The position numbers and the translations under genes are program-made. A stretch of DNA of 64,000 bases from CAZADS01 sp964483985 (GTDB lineage Bacteria > Pseudomonadota > Alphaproteobacteria > Thalassobaculales > Thalassobaculaceae), in NCBI GenBank assembly GCA_964483985.1, contig CAZADS010000008.1:55489-119488 (forward strand), written 5' to 3'. The notes below the pieces were generated by a model that had not been told where the DNA came from, made no database searches, and worked only from the letters and a program-made list of their open reading frames with translations. Shown piece by piece: positions 26,885 through 35,198 of this stretch (position 1 is its first letter; each line of letters opens with the position of its first letter).

Positions 26885-27687
26885 TGGAATTGAAAATATT
26901 TGGAAAATCAATTTTTGCTGCTACAGGTGGTCAAATTTTTGAAGCCGGCAAACCAACAATGGTACTTGTTCATGGAGCTGGGATGGATCACACAGTTTGG
27001 TCAATGCAAGCTCGGTTTTTCGCACACCACGGATATTCCGTGCTGAATTTTGATCTTCCAGGACATGGCAGATCCGAAGGAAAGCCCCCGCAATCAATTC
27101 CGGAATATGCGGATTGGTTGCAAGAAGCTATAAGAGTTTCTGGGGCGATTAAAGTTCATTTGATTGGGCATTCCATGGGATCGCAGATTGTGATTGCTCT
27201 AGCCGCTGATAAAAAAGGAAGCGTTGAAAAGATTGCCCTTTTAGGTGCGTTGGCGCACATAAAAGTGCATCCTGATTTACTTGCGGCAGCTAAACGAGGT
27301 GATCATTCCGCCTACGAAACCATAGTGGGTTGGGGAGTTGGTCGTCGAGCACAACTTGGTGGGCATAGAGCTCCTGGGTCTTGGATAACGGGGACTAGTA
27401 TGAGATTATTAGAGACCGGTAACCCTGGTGTATTGGCCAACGACCTTGCAGCCTGCAATTTATGGGAAGAGGGTCTGATGGTTGCTTCGAAAATTAAATG
27501 TCCGACTCTCTTGCTGGCGGGTTCTGATGACCGAATGACACCGCCACGTGATGCTGGTGAGCTGGTTAAAATTATCCCCAATTGCCAATTAAAAGAGTTG
27601 CAAGATGCCGGCCATATGATGATGGCCGAACAGCCCGAAGAGACATTAAATGAGCTTTATGCTTTCTTTGGGGCCGGGGACGTTTGA
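26884..27687 (+). CDS. Alpha/beta hydrolase
   Basis: This 267-residue cytosolic alpha/beta-hydrolase-fold protein has LVHGAGMDHTVW (oxyanion region), nucleophile Ser in LIGHSMGSQI, acid Asp in LLAGSDDRMTPP and His in LQDAGHMMMAEQPE. That is a complete catalytic triad. It is translationally coupled to metY (TAATG overlap). Such coupling suggests a helper role in sulfur or methionine metabolism, for example hydrolysis of an acyl ester, but the sequence does not say which. Esterase, lactonase and thioesterase are all possible. Confidence 0.85.
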   Translation: MELKIFGKSIFAATGGQIFEAGKPTMVLVHGAGMDHTVWSMQARFFAHHGYSVLNFDLPGHGRSEGKPPQSIPEYADWLQEAIRVSGAIKVHLIGHSMGSQIVIALAADKKGSVEKIALLGALAHIKVHPDLLAAAKRGDHSAYETIVGWGVGRRAQLGGHRAPGSWITGTSMRLLETGNPGVLANDLAACNLWEEGLMVASKIKCPTLLLAGSDDRMTPPRDAGELVKIIPNCQLKELQDAGHMMMAEQPEETLNELYAFFGAGDV

Positions 27688-27728
27688 TTGATGAGATCAT
27701 TGGTCATTAAATATTAACAGATTCCTAC

Positions 27729-27766
27729 ATTTTTGAGCCGGTTCCCTAAGATGCCGGCTCAAAAGA
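27729..27766. repeat. Perfect inverted repeat between convergent genes
   Basis: TTTTGAGCCGG (27731-27741) and CCGGCTCAAAA (27754-27764) form an 11-bp perfect stem with a 12-base loop, between the alpha/beta hydrolase (plus) and hsp20 (minus). It is well placed as a bidirectional terminator or 3'-end protecting hairpin. On both strands, though, the stem is followed by A residues rather than a T-run; the U-stretch is inside the stem base. Confidence 0.6.
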
Positions 27767-27784
27767 CAACTTGTAAAAATTTAA

Positions 27785-28249
27785 TTATGCGGCATTCTGT
27801 TCAAGTTCTCGAGTGATTGAAGTTATATCTATTTTGCGGGATTTTTTCTCTTCTGGAATTTCCCGAGTTAGATCAATGGTTAGCAGGCCGTTTTCGAGAC
27901 TAGCATTAGTGACTATAATATAGTCAGCCAAGTCGAAATGCCGTTCGAAAGATCTTGCAGCAATCCCACGATGGAGGTAGGAAACTGCTGTATCGTTGGG
28001 ATCTCTTTCTACTTTTCCGCATACAAAAAGACTATTTTCTTTGACTGTTACTTCAATATCTGACTCCTCAAAACCAGCCAGAGCCATGACGATCCGGTAG
28101 GAGTCGTCTGAAATTTTCTCAATGTTGTAGGGCGGGTATGTGGGCTGATTAGATGTCTCGGAAGCTTGGAAAGCCGCATCTACCAGCCTTGCCATTTTAT
28201 CAAAGCCAATAGTAGAACGGAAAACAGGTGTGAAATCTATAGTTCGCAT
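27785..28249 (-). CDS. Small heat-shock protein, Hsp20/IbpA family
   Basis: This 154-residue cytosolic holdase chaperone has an alpha-crystallin domain from about residue 38 (YPPYNIEKISDDSYRIVMALAGF) to the strand ending ENGLLTIDLTREIP, with a short N-terminal arm (FRSTIGFDKMARLVDAAF) typical of IbpA. It binds unfolding proteins for later refolding by DnaK and ClpB. The leader carries an RpoH-type promoter and a ROSE-like hairpin covering the ribosome site, so expression should rise with heat both at transcription and translation. The start ATG stands two bases after the closing stem. Confidence 0.95.
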   Translation of the reverse strand: MRTIDFTPVFRSTIGFDKMARLVDAAFQASETSNQPTYPPYNIEKISDDSYRIVMALAGFEESDIEVTVKENSLFVCGKVERDPNDTAVSYLHRGIAARSFERHFDLADYIIVTNASLENGLLTIDLTREIPEEKKSRKIDITSITRELEQNAA

Positions 28250-28310
28250 TGTCCAGATCCTCCTTTTAAAGCAATATGGACTTATTCAACTTGCCTAATG
28301 GCCAAGCTGA
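28250..28310 (-). promoter_or_regulatory. ROSE-like RNA thermometer in hsp20 leader
   Basis: Read on the minus strand, the last hairpin has a perfect 5-bp closing stem GUCCA/UGGAC (28277-28281 with 28251-28255). Inside it AUU pairs GAU, a G bulges, CUUU pairs GGAG, and AAAA is the loop. This hides the Shine-Dalgarno AGGAGGA, and the strand opposite reads UUGCU, the ROSE-family hallmark with its extra G. The AUG follows two bases after the stem. A second hairpin lies just upstream (CUUGGCC/GGCAAG, 28290-28306). Confidence 0.8.
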
Positions 28311-28352
28311 TTTGGGTTAGGAAGTCCCAGAATTGGCAACTTCCACTTCCCT

Positions 28353-28382
28353 AAAATGGGAGGCTTTGAAACTATTTTCAAG
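28353..28382 (-). promoter_or_regulatory. RpoH (sigma-32)-type heat-shock promoter for hsp20
   Basis: On the minus strand CTTGAAA (28376-28382) is followed after 15 bases by CCCATTTT (28353-28360), very close to the heat-shock sigma consensus CTTGAAA-N11-16-CCCATnTA. Transcription would start near 28345, giving a leader of about 95 bases that contains both ROSE-like hairpins. Confidence 0.75.
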
Positions 28383-28465
28383 ATCTGGATTATTGTTTTC
28401 CGAAGTTAACTTAATCAAAACAGCATAGCTAGTTATACTGAAAATTACTTCGTGGAACAGAAATT

Positions 28466-28690
28466 TTACGTTTTGACGCCCAGGCCAGCGAACCTTTTAT
28501 TGAATTGGGCTACCCGCCCGCCACTATCGATAATCCGGCGCTGCCCCGTCCAAGCTGGGTGTGATTTGGAGTCTATATCCAATCGCATTACGTCGCCTTC
28601 TGAACCCCACGTCGATCGAGTCTCGTATTCTGTGCCATCAGTCATTACGATCTTGATGGTGTGGTATTCGGGATGGATATCCGGTTTCAT
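28466..28690 (-). CDS. rpmE: 50S ribosomal protein L31
   Basis: This 74-residue protein starts MKPDIHPEYHTIKIVMTDGTEY and continues STWGSEGDVMRLDIDSKSHPAWTG, the L31 pattern of alphaproteobacteria, with no zinc-binding Cys pairs (the C-minus form). The end is NKRFAGLGVKT. It is a single small gene diverging from the ABC exporter gene, as is common next to MsbA-like exporters in this group. Confidence 0.95.
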   Translation of the reverse strand: MKPDIHPEYHTIKIVMTDGTEYETRSTWGSEGDVMRLDIDSKSHPAWTGQRRIIDSGGRVAQFNKRFAGLGVKT

Positions 28691-28873
28691 GGCTTCTAGC
28701 TCTCACCGATTCTAAATAATTATGGAGTTCATAACGGAAAAAGTAGATAAACGTTTTTATAAATTAATACAAGAGCAAAGAGTACCAAAAGCAGTGATCG
28801 TTGTATTATAAATATAGGCTCAATATGATGAATTGCGATATCGAGTATTAGAGTTGAGCATGGGTTTCTAAAA

Positions 28874-30673
28874 TTGACTGACAAAAACAAAGCAACTATT
28901 CCAAGAAACCAAGACCTTTCGGCCCTTAAAATGGTTTTGCCGTATTTGAGACCTTATCGATTGCAATTAGTGGGAGCAGCAATTGCACTTCTGGTTGCAG
29001 CCGGTACCGTTTTGGCTATGGGAACAGGTTTGAAGTTTTTAATTGATCAAGGGTTTGCGCTTGGCAATCCAGATTTATTAGATAGAGCCGTATTTGTCCT
29101 TGGTGGGGTAGTTATTTTGCTCGCTCTGGCGAGTTATGGGAGGTTTTATTTAATTTCTTGGGTAGGTGAGAGGGTCGTAGCAGATTTAAGAAAGGCTTTA
29201 TTTGATCATGTTGTTGGCCTCAGTCCTGGATTTTTTGAATCTACTCGAATTGGCGAGATACTATCGCGGATTGGTACTGACACAACGCTCGTTCAAACCG
29301 TAGTTGGGTCTTCTGTATCCATAGCGCTTCGAAATGTCTTGTTGTTTGCGGGCGGATTAGTAATGTTATTGGTTACAAATCCAAAGCTCTCAGGTTTGGT
29401 TCTATTAGTTATTCCCATGGTTGTTATACCTATTGTGTTGCTAGGTCGAAGGGTGCGGCGGCTTAGTCGTGCCTCACAAGATAGATTAGCTGACGTGGGA
29501 GCTTATGCCGAGGAAACCTTGAACGGCATAAGAGTGGTCCAAGCCTTCGGTCATGAAAGTACGGACCGAGGTCGATTTTCTGATCGGGTGGAGGAGGCTT
29601 TTTTAACCGCTATCCATCGTGTGCGCAACAGAGCAGCGCTGACCGCTTTTGTAATCGCTTTCGTTTTCGGTGCCGTTACTGTCGTTCTCTGGGTCGGTGG
29701 GCGTGATGTATTAGAAAATAAGATTACTGCGGGTGAATTGTCAGCATTTGTCTTCTATGCTGTTGTCGTTGCCGGGTCAACCGGCGCACTCTCTGAAGTC
29801 CTAGGGGACTTACAACGAGCTGCAGGGGCTATGGACCGATTAATGGAATTATTATCCACCCGTTCCTTGATTAAGGCACCATCTAATCCAATTTCCCTTC
29901 CTAAGAAAAAAATGGGTCGAATTGATATACAAGCGGTCAATTTTAACTACCCATCTAGGCCTGAACAATCGGTATTGAAAAATTTTTCTCTTTCAGTTAG
30001 GCCTGGGGAAACCGTCGCGTTGGTGGGACCTTCTGGCTCTGGTAAGACAACAGTTTTTCAACTGTTGCTTAGGTTTTATGATCCAATAGAAGGTATAATC
30101 AAACTTGATGGGATCCCTATTCACGAAGCCGATCCGATTGCAGTGCGGGCGAGAATTGGCGTTGTGCCACAGGAGGCGGTAATATTTTCTACCAACGCTG
30201 CTGAAAATATTCGTTACGGCAGACCTACCGCTGATGACATTGAAGTTTATGAGGCGGCAAAGGCTGCTAATGCGCTAGATTTTATAAATCAGCTACCTAG
30301 TGGATTTGAAACGCCCCTTGGTGAAAAGGGAATTCAATTGTCAGGTGGGCAAAGACAACGCATTGCAATTGCTAGGGCAATTTTGCGGGATCCAGCTATT
30401 CTTTTACTTGATGAAGCGACCAGCGCTCTAGATGCTGAAAATGAACGCTCGGTGCAACTCGCTTTAGAAAGTATCATGGCGGGACGAACGACCTTGGTTA
30501 TCGCTCACAGACTCGCGACAGTGCTAGGAGCTGATCGGATTATTGTCCTAGAAGATGGTAATCTTGTAGCGAGTGGTAAGCACAGTGAATTGCTTTCCAA
30601 TAGTCCGCTTTATGCTAGATTGGCAGCATTGCAGTTTGATTCAAAGCGTGACGGACTGGAAGCTGAAAAGTGA
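28874..30673 (+). CDS. ABC exporter, fused permease and ATPase (MsbA-like)
   Basis: This 599-residue half-transporter acts as a homodimer in the inner membrane. Residues ~20-310 hold about six transmembrane helices (first: LQLVGAAIALLVAAGTVLAM). The nucleotide-binding domain has Walker A GPSGSGKTT (about 386-394), signature LSGGQRQR (about 489), Walker B ILLLDEATSALD and switch HRL. The subgroup is like the alphaproteobacterial lipid/multidrug ABCB-type exporters. The start appears to be TTG 28874 because the frame upstream closes; no strong ribosome site is visible, and ATG 28931 would cut the cytosolic N-terminus. The substrate is unknown. Confidence 0.9.
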   Translation: MTDKNKATIPRNQDLSALKMVLPYLRPYRLQLVGAAIALLVAAGTVLAMGTGLKFLIDQGFALGNPDLLDRAVFVLGGVVILLALASYGRFYLISWVGERVVADLRKALFDHVVGLSPGFFESTRIGEILSRIGTDTTLVQTVVGSSVSIALRNVLLFAGGLVMLLVTNPKLSGLVLLVIPMVVIPIVLLGRRVRRLSRASQDRLADVGAYAEETLNGIRVVQAFGHESTDRGRFSDRVEEAFLTAIHRVRNRAALTAFVIAFVFGAVTVVLWVGGRDVLENKITAGELSAFVFYAVVVAGSTGALSEVLGDLQRAAGAMDRLMELLSTRSLIKAPSNPISLPKKKMGRIDIQAVNFNYPSRPEQSVLKNFSLSVRPGETVALVGPSGSGKTTVFQLLLRFYDPIEGIIKLDGIPIHEADPIAVRARIGVVPQEAVIFSTNAAENIRYGRPTADDIEVYEAAKAANALDFINQLPSGFETPLGEKGIQLSGGQRQRIAIARAILRDPAILLLDEATSALDAENERSVQLALESIMAGRTTLVIAHRLATVLGADRIIVLEDGNLVASGKHSELLSNSPLYARLAALQFDSKRDGLEAEK

Positions 30674-30691
30674 AGCAATACTTTTTGAAGC

Positions 30692-32173
30692 TTATTTTTG
30701 CGTAAGTTTCATTTCTATTCTACGATTGCGCCTATTGCCGATTTCATCTTGATGGCGATCTATGGGTTGAAATTCTCCATATCCAGTTGCGGACAGACGT
30801 TTTGCTGGAACGCCTTCTTGAATTAGAAACTCGACCACTGAAATAGCCCTAGCAGTCGAAAGATGCCAATTGCTTTTGAATCTGTCGTTGTAAATGGGCA
30901 CTTGGTCTGTATGACCTTCAATTTGTAATATCCAATTAATTTCGACAGGTATCTTAGGAATAATTTCCTTTAAAGCTTCTGCAAAGCGACGCAGTTCAGT
31001 CTGCCCATCGTGACCAATTTCAGAAATCCCAGAGCTAAAAAGAACTTCTGATTGAAAGACAAAACGGTCCCCAACTATTCGGATATCCTGCCGGTGTTTG
31101 AGAACCTTACGTAAGCTACCGAAAAACTCTGAACGGAACTGAGCAAGTTCTTCTACTTTGGAAGCTAGAGCTCGATTTAATTTCGATCCTAAGTCTACTA
31201 TCTTTACGTTTTTGGCTTTATTTTGAGCCTCCGAAGCGTCCAATGCCTTATTTAGGGTACTAATTTGTTGTCTCAACGCAAAAATTTGCTGGTTTAAAAG
31301 AGTCGATTGATGTTGGGCAGCTTCAGATATTTCTCTCCCGCTCTTCCGTAACCCTTTGTTAATGTCTTTTTCCCTATCTATAGTTAATTTCTTGGCCGTT
31401 AATTTAACTATTAACGCCTTAAGTAAAACGCGAGCTTGTTTTAAATCACTTTTCGAGAGTTTTTCTTCATTGGATAGTTGCTGTAACTCTTTTTGTATGG
31501 ATTTATATTTGCTTTTGGATTGATTAAATTTAGACGTCGTAACAGATAACTTTTTCAAAGCATCAGCTAGCTCTTGTTTTGTTATGTCTGTGCGTTTTTT
31601 TTCCATTGATAAAAGATTCTGGGAATTGGTTAGTTGTAATTGAAGTTCCTCCTTTTCGGCCCTAGTTAAATGAGCAGCATTTTGCGCAGTTTGGAGTTTA
31701 GTTAACAACAAATCTCGTTCACTAAGTAACTCTGCTATGCGATCAGTTAAGCGGTTGTTATTATCTTCTATTTCCAAAACTTTATGCTTTAAAATAGTTT
31801 GTTCAGAGACTGCTGCGGCCAATCGGTCTTCCAAGTGATCTCGTTGGGCATTGAATTCTTTTGCCTTGGTATTCAACAAATCGTTTTCTGCACTTGTTGT
31901 CTGTAGTTGATCAGAAATTTGGGCAAGATTAATTCTGAGATCATCATTAGTCTCTCGTTCCAAAGATAACAAATCCCCGAGTTCACTGATTTGTTGTTGA
32001 AGCTGAACAAGTGCGTCATCCCGACCTGATAATAATTGTGTGAGATAAAACTGTGCTACAATGAAGATCATTAGCGCGAAAATAATTACCATTAAAAGCG
32101 TCGCGAGTGCATCCACGAAGCCAGGCCAAATGTTTGTATTTTGTGTGCGTGATCGACGCGCAAAAGCGGCCAT
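30692..32173 (-). CDS. MotB/OmpA-type protein with long coiled coil (stator-like subunit)
   Basis: This 493-residue inner-membrane protein has one N-terminal transmembrane helix containing Asp21 in PGFVDALATLLMVIIFALMIF, the place of the ion-binding Asp of MotB/TolR/ExbD. A ~300-residue periplasmic coiled coil follows, rich in Leu, Glu, Gln and Lys heptads. The last ~130 residues are an OmpA-like peptidoglycan-binding domain (IEGHTDQVPIYN, ATGYGEFQPID, NRRIEMKL). With the MotA/TolQ-like gene 12 bases upstream it should form an ion-driven complex tied to the cell wall. No flagellar genes are nearby, so its task is unknown. The coiled coil is far longer than in MotB. Confidence 0.82.
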   Translation of the reverse strand: MAAFARRSRTQNTNIWPGFVDALATLLMVIIFALMIFIVAQFYLTQLLSGRDDALVQLQQQISELGDLLSLERETNDDLRINLAQISDQLQTTSAENDLLNTKAKEFNAQRDHLEDRLAAAVSEQTILKHKVLEIEDNNNRLTDRIAELLSERDLLLTKLQTAQNAAHLTRAEKEELQLQLTNSQNLLSMEKKRTDITKQELADALKKLSVTTSKFNQSKSKYKSIQKELQQLSNEEKLSKSDLKQARVLLKALIVKLTAKKLTIDREKDINKGLRKSGREISEAAQHQSTLLNQQIFALRQQISTLNKALDASEAQNKAKNVKIVDLGSKLNRALASKVEELAQFRSEFFGSLRKVLKHRQDIRIVGDRFVFQSEVLFSSGISEIGHDGQTELRRFAEALKEIIPKIPVEINWILQIEGHTDQVPIYNDRFKSNWHLSTARAISVVEFLIQEGVPAKRLSATGYGEFQPIDRHQDEIGNRRNRRIEMKLTQK

Positions 32174-32185
32174 TTGAATTTCCTT

Positions 32186-33322
32186 TTACTGACCGTCCTC
32201 TGCCAATGCAGCAATAGTGCGGGCAAGAAGTCTTATTTCTTGCCTTATTTCGTCAATACCTTGAATTCGTCCGGTTCTACCTTCTTCAATCAATCGGGCA
32301 AGGTAAGCCTCTATATTTCGGAAATGAGAATAGACAGTTTCATCCATTACGTTGTGGGAAGAATCAGCAATTTTGGAGAGAATTGGCATTGTCTCAGACT
32401 GTATTTCTCCTATGCGAGTTATCAACTCTCTCTCGGTCCTAACTTGATCTAAAAGTGCTGAGAGTTTTTCGTTCAACAGAACTAGATTAGTGTTGGTTAC
32501 GTTTTTGTCGTCCTCGCTCCGTAGTATAACTCTTTGTAGACGATCTAGACTTTCTGCTGTTTGTTCGAAAAGCGCTACTTGGTAAGCAGTAGCCGAACTT
32601 TCCCCTTCTCCGAATGATACGCCGCCACTTAGGCGAGTTAAGCCCGAAAGCCATTCTTCCAAATCGTTATAGAATCGGTTTTGAGCTTGTCCCAACTGTA
32701 AATCTAAAAACCCCAAAACCAATGACCCGGCTAGGCCGAAGAGTGATGAACTAAATGCCGTGGCCATTCCGGATAGGGGTGACTCTAATCCAGATTTAAG
32801 ATCAGCGAACACTTGGCTGAGATCCCCCCCGTCAATCGTTAAACTACCTATAACATTTCCGACGGACCCAACAGTCTCTAGAAGACCCCAAAATGTTCCC
32901 AGCAGTCCAAGAAAGATAAGCAAACCAATTAAATATCGTGATATATCTCTAGATTCCGACAAACGAGAGTCCAGACTGTCTAAAATAGAGCGAAGTGAAA
33001 TGGCGGAAAGACTCATCCGGTCTTCCCGTCGCTCTCCCAGCATATTGGCGACCGGACCCAGCAATTTGGGCGATATTTGTTTGGATAGACCAATGGTATT
33101 GCCTCGGTACCTCTCTATCCAAGCAACTTCTGGACGAAGCAAGAGAACTTGGCGTGATATAAAAACGATACCAATTAGTAATGCGCCGACTATCATCCCA
33201 TTGAGGGCCGGGTTAGCCAAGAACGCATTTTGCAATTGAGAAAATAATAGAATAGCTAGAAAAGCTATGACTGCTAGGAATGAAAAAATACGAATAAAAT
33301 ATCTGGTTGGATTAGTCACCAT
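32186..33322 (-). CDS. MotA/TolQ/ExbB-like membrane protein
   Basis: This 378-residue protein has two N-terminal helices (IFSFLAVIAFLAILLFSQL and MIVGALLIGIVFISRQ). After a cytosolic segment come two helices with the TolQ/ExbB pattern: ISRYLIGLLIFLGLLGTFWGLLETVG and SGMATAFSSSLFGLAGSLVLGF. These are the ion-channel helices of the stator family. The C-terminal ~150 residues are a cytosolic, probably helical tail. It is coupled to the MotB-like gene 12 bases downstream and to an OmpA-domain gene 51 bases upstream. It is distinct from the true TolQ at 46.9 kb. Confidence 0.82.
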   Translation of the reverse strand: MVTNPTRYFIRIFSFLAVIAFLAILLFSQLQNAFLANPALNGMIVGALLIGIVFISRQVLLLRPEVAWIERYRGNTIGLSKQISPKLLGPVANMLGERREDRMSLSAISLRSILDSLDSRLSESRDISRYLIGLLIFLGLLGTFWGLLETVGSVGNVIGSLTIDGGDLSQVFADLKSGLESPLSGMATAFSSSLFGLAGSLVLGFLDLQLGQAQNRFYNDLEEWLSGLTRLSGGVSFGEGESSATAYQVALFEQTAESLDRLQRVILRSEDDKNVTNTNLVLLNEKLSALLDQVRTERELITRIGEIQSETMPILSKIADSSHNVMDETVYSHFRNIEAYLARLIEEGRTGRIQGIDEIRQEIRLLARTIAALAEDGQ

Positions 33323-33373
33323 GGTTCTTTCGACTATTTATGGGGACAGGTCATCATAATGGAATTTCAGTTA

Positions 33374-34246
33374 TCATTGTGGCACCAACATGACGTCAAC
33401 ACGATCTTTGGGACCCTTTTTTGCTCGGCTACCAAGTGCTCTAACATCCATTCTCGTGGTTGTTAGGCCCTTTTTAACCAGATAGGATCTCACTGATAGA
33501 GCTCGAGCGAGGGATAATCTCCGAGCTCTACTTTCATTACCGCTAGGAGCTTGGGCATATGCAAGGAGTTGCACTCGACTTGCTTTTTCCTCCTTTAAAA
33601 CTTCTGAAATAGCGTCAAGTTTGTGAACTGCAATATCAGTTATGTCAGATTGACCAATTGAAAATACTATTTGTAGTTTATTTTTATTAGAGAATTCATT
33701 TGATTCTTCGGAATTGGGCGTCTTTTTGGGTTGTTTACTCTCCTTAAGTCTTGCAACATTTTTTGAACCAGATGTTTTTTTTGGGCTGGACTCAACTGAA
33801 ATGCTTGCTTTAACTGGTTTTGTATTTGATTGAGATGTTGAATTGGATTGCTCTTGAACGTGGGTTGGTTTGGAAACTAGTTTAGTGAGAGTTGATCCGC
33901 GTTTTTGCGGGATTGACCTAATTATTTTGTTGTTTTTATTTGTTTTGGCACGAGGCCTTGGAATTTTCGTACTTTTGACAAACTGGTGTCTTGTTCTAAA
34001 GTTTGAAAAGCGGGAATCCTTATTCTGGATCGTTTGAGTTCTGCTTTGTCGAAACAAGAGTTCCGGTAACGTGGGCTCTAGAGGAAGATCGTTAAGAACG
34101 CTAAAATCCACTTCGATGCTGGGTTGCGTTTTAAAACCAATTTCAACCGTAGTCTGAGCGTTTAATGGAAAGGATGAGCTTATTAAGCCGAATATTAGGA
34201 CTATAAATGTTGGAGCTGTGTACTTGAGCTTACAGGATTTTTGCAT
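33374..34246 (-). CDS. Secreted protein with C-terminal OmpA-like domain
   Basis: This ~290-residue exported protein has a signal sequence (LKYTAPTFIVLIFGLISSSFPLNA), then a ~140-residue low-complexity, Lys/Ser/Thr/Pro-rich basic linker. The last ~100 residues resemble an OmpA peptidoglycan-associated domain (LQIVFSIGQSDIT, LLAYAQAPSGNESRARRLSLARALSVRSYL, MDVRALGSRAKKG, DRVDVML). The usual HTD motif is replaced by AYAQAPSG, so peptidoglycan binding may differ. ATG 34246 was chosen; an in-frame TTG at 34261 would add five residues. It is followed by the MotA/MotB-like pair, probably in the same operon. Confidence 0.75.
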   Translation of the reverse strand: MQKSCKLKYTAPTFIVLIFGLISSSFPLNAQTTVEIGFKTQPSIEVDFSVLNDLPLEPTLPELLFRQSRTQTIQNKDSRFSNFRTRHQFVKSTKIPRPRAKTNKNNKIIRSIPQKRGSTLTKLVSKPTHVQEQSNSTSQSNTKPVKASISVESSPKKTSGSKNVARLKESKQPKKTPNSEESNEFSNKNKLQIVFSIGQSDITDIAVHKLDAISEVLKEEKASRVQLLAYAQAPSGNESRARRLSLARALSVRSYLVKKGLTTTRMDVRALGSRAKKGPKDRVDVMLVPQ

Positions 34247-34361
34247 TTTACCATGTCTCAAGGATTAAAGTTAGTACTACACAAGGTATAACAACCCGGC
34301 TGGCTCTACAACCGCCTCTGAAGAAACAGTTGTCATTGGGCTCATTTCTTGAGGAAAGAAA

Positions 34362-35156
34362 CTAAGAAGCTTCGAAAAGTTTTAGCAATAGGTGGTGAAT
34401 TTTAGAATTAGCAGCTACAATATCACCAGATGACATCATACAATTGCTTCCGGCTGAATCGCTTATATAGCCGCCAGCTTCTTTAACTATTATTATTCCG
34501 GCTGCTATATCCCATGGCTTAACTTGATTTTTCCAAAAACCGTCGCAGCGTCCGGCAGCTACATAAGCTAAATCTAATGAGGCGGGACCAAAATGTCTGA
34601 TGTCTGCTGTTTTGGTAGCAAGAAGTTGTAACCGTGGGCTATATTGTTGATTGTCGAGGGTATTATCAAAAAACGTGCCAGCAGCTATTAAACAATCAGT
34701 GAGATCGCGTCTTTCGGAGACACGGATGCGTTTATCGTTCAAGTAGGCTCCCACACCCTTTTCGGCCCAAAAAAGTTCGTCGCGGGTGGGGTCATATATT
34801 ACTCCGGCGACTAATTCGCTTTCTTCTTCCAGTCCAATCGAAATTGCCCAATGTGGTATTCCATGTAGAAAATTGCCAGTACCACTAAGGGGATCAATCA
34901 TCCAGCGTCGATTTTTGGGATCCCGAGTTTTTATAGTTCCGTTGTCTTTTACAACGAATCCATAATCCGGTCTTGCTCGAGACAGATCTTCAATCAGTTT
35001 TTTTGCCGCAGCAGAATTTGCCGTCGAAACGAAATCTCTGGGCCCTTTTCGGGAGACTTGAAGTTGCTCTACTTCTCCAAAGTCACGTATGAGGCTTCTA
35101 GACACCTTGTAGCAGGATTTAGCCATGACGTTTATAATCGCGGTTCGCGTCGCCAT
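34362..35156 (-). CDS. suhB: SuhB / inositol monophosphatase family protein, active site degenerate
   Basis: This 264-residue protein clearly has the IMPase fold: MATRTAIINVMAKSCYKVSRSL, FLHGIPHWAISIGLE, YDPTRDELFWAEKG, GPASLDLAYVAAGRCDGFW, and PWDIAAG with the C-terminal metal Asp kept. Three key acids are replaced. DFVTxxD reads DFVSTAN (N47), the first Glu of EExG reads Lys (K70 in VVKDNG), and DPLDGTTNF reads DPLSGTGNF (S91, G94). It should bind Mg2+ poorly and may be inactive as a phosphatase. SuhB of E. coli also acts in rRNA antitermination without needing catalysis, so that role could remain. It follows efp by 42 bases. Confidence 0.88.
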   Translation of the reverse strand: MATRTAIINVMAKSCYKVSRSLIRDFGEVEQLQVSRKGPRDFVSTANSAAAKKLIEDLSRARPDYGFVVKDNGTIKTRDPKNRRWMIDPLSGTGNFLHGIPHWAISIGLEEESELVAGVIYDPTRDELFWAEKGVGAYLNDKRIRVSERRDLTDCLIAAGTFFDNTLDNQQYSPRLQLLATKTADIRHFGPASLDLAYVAAGRCDGFWKNQVKPWDIAAGIIIVKEAGGYISDSAGSNCMMSSGDIVAANSKIHHLLLKLFEAS

Positions 35157-35198
35157 GCGGGCTCCATTAAGAGTAGTAAATAGGTTAAAAGCGATTTT

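Noticed and set aside
30692..34246. Zorya-type anti-phage system (ZorA/ZorB-like pair)
   Set aside because: MotA/MotB-like genes are present but no ZorC, ZorD or ZorE genes adjoin them; neighbours are housekeeping genes.
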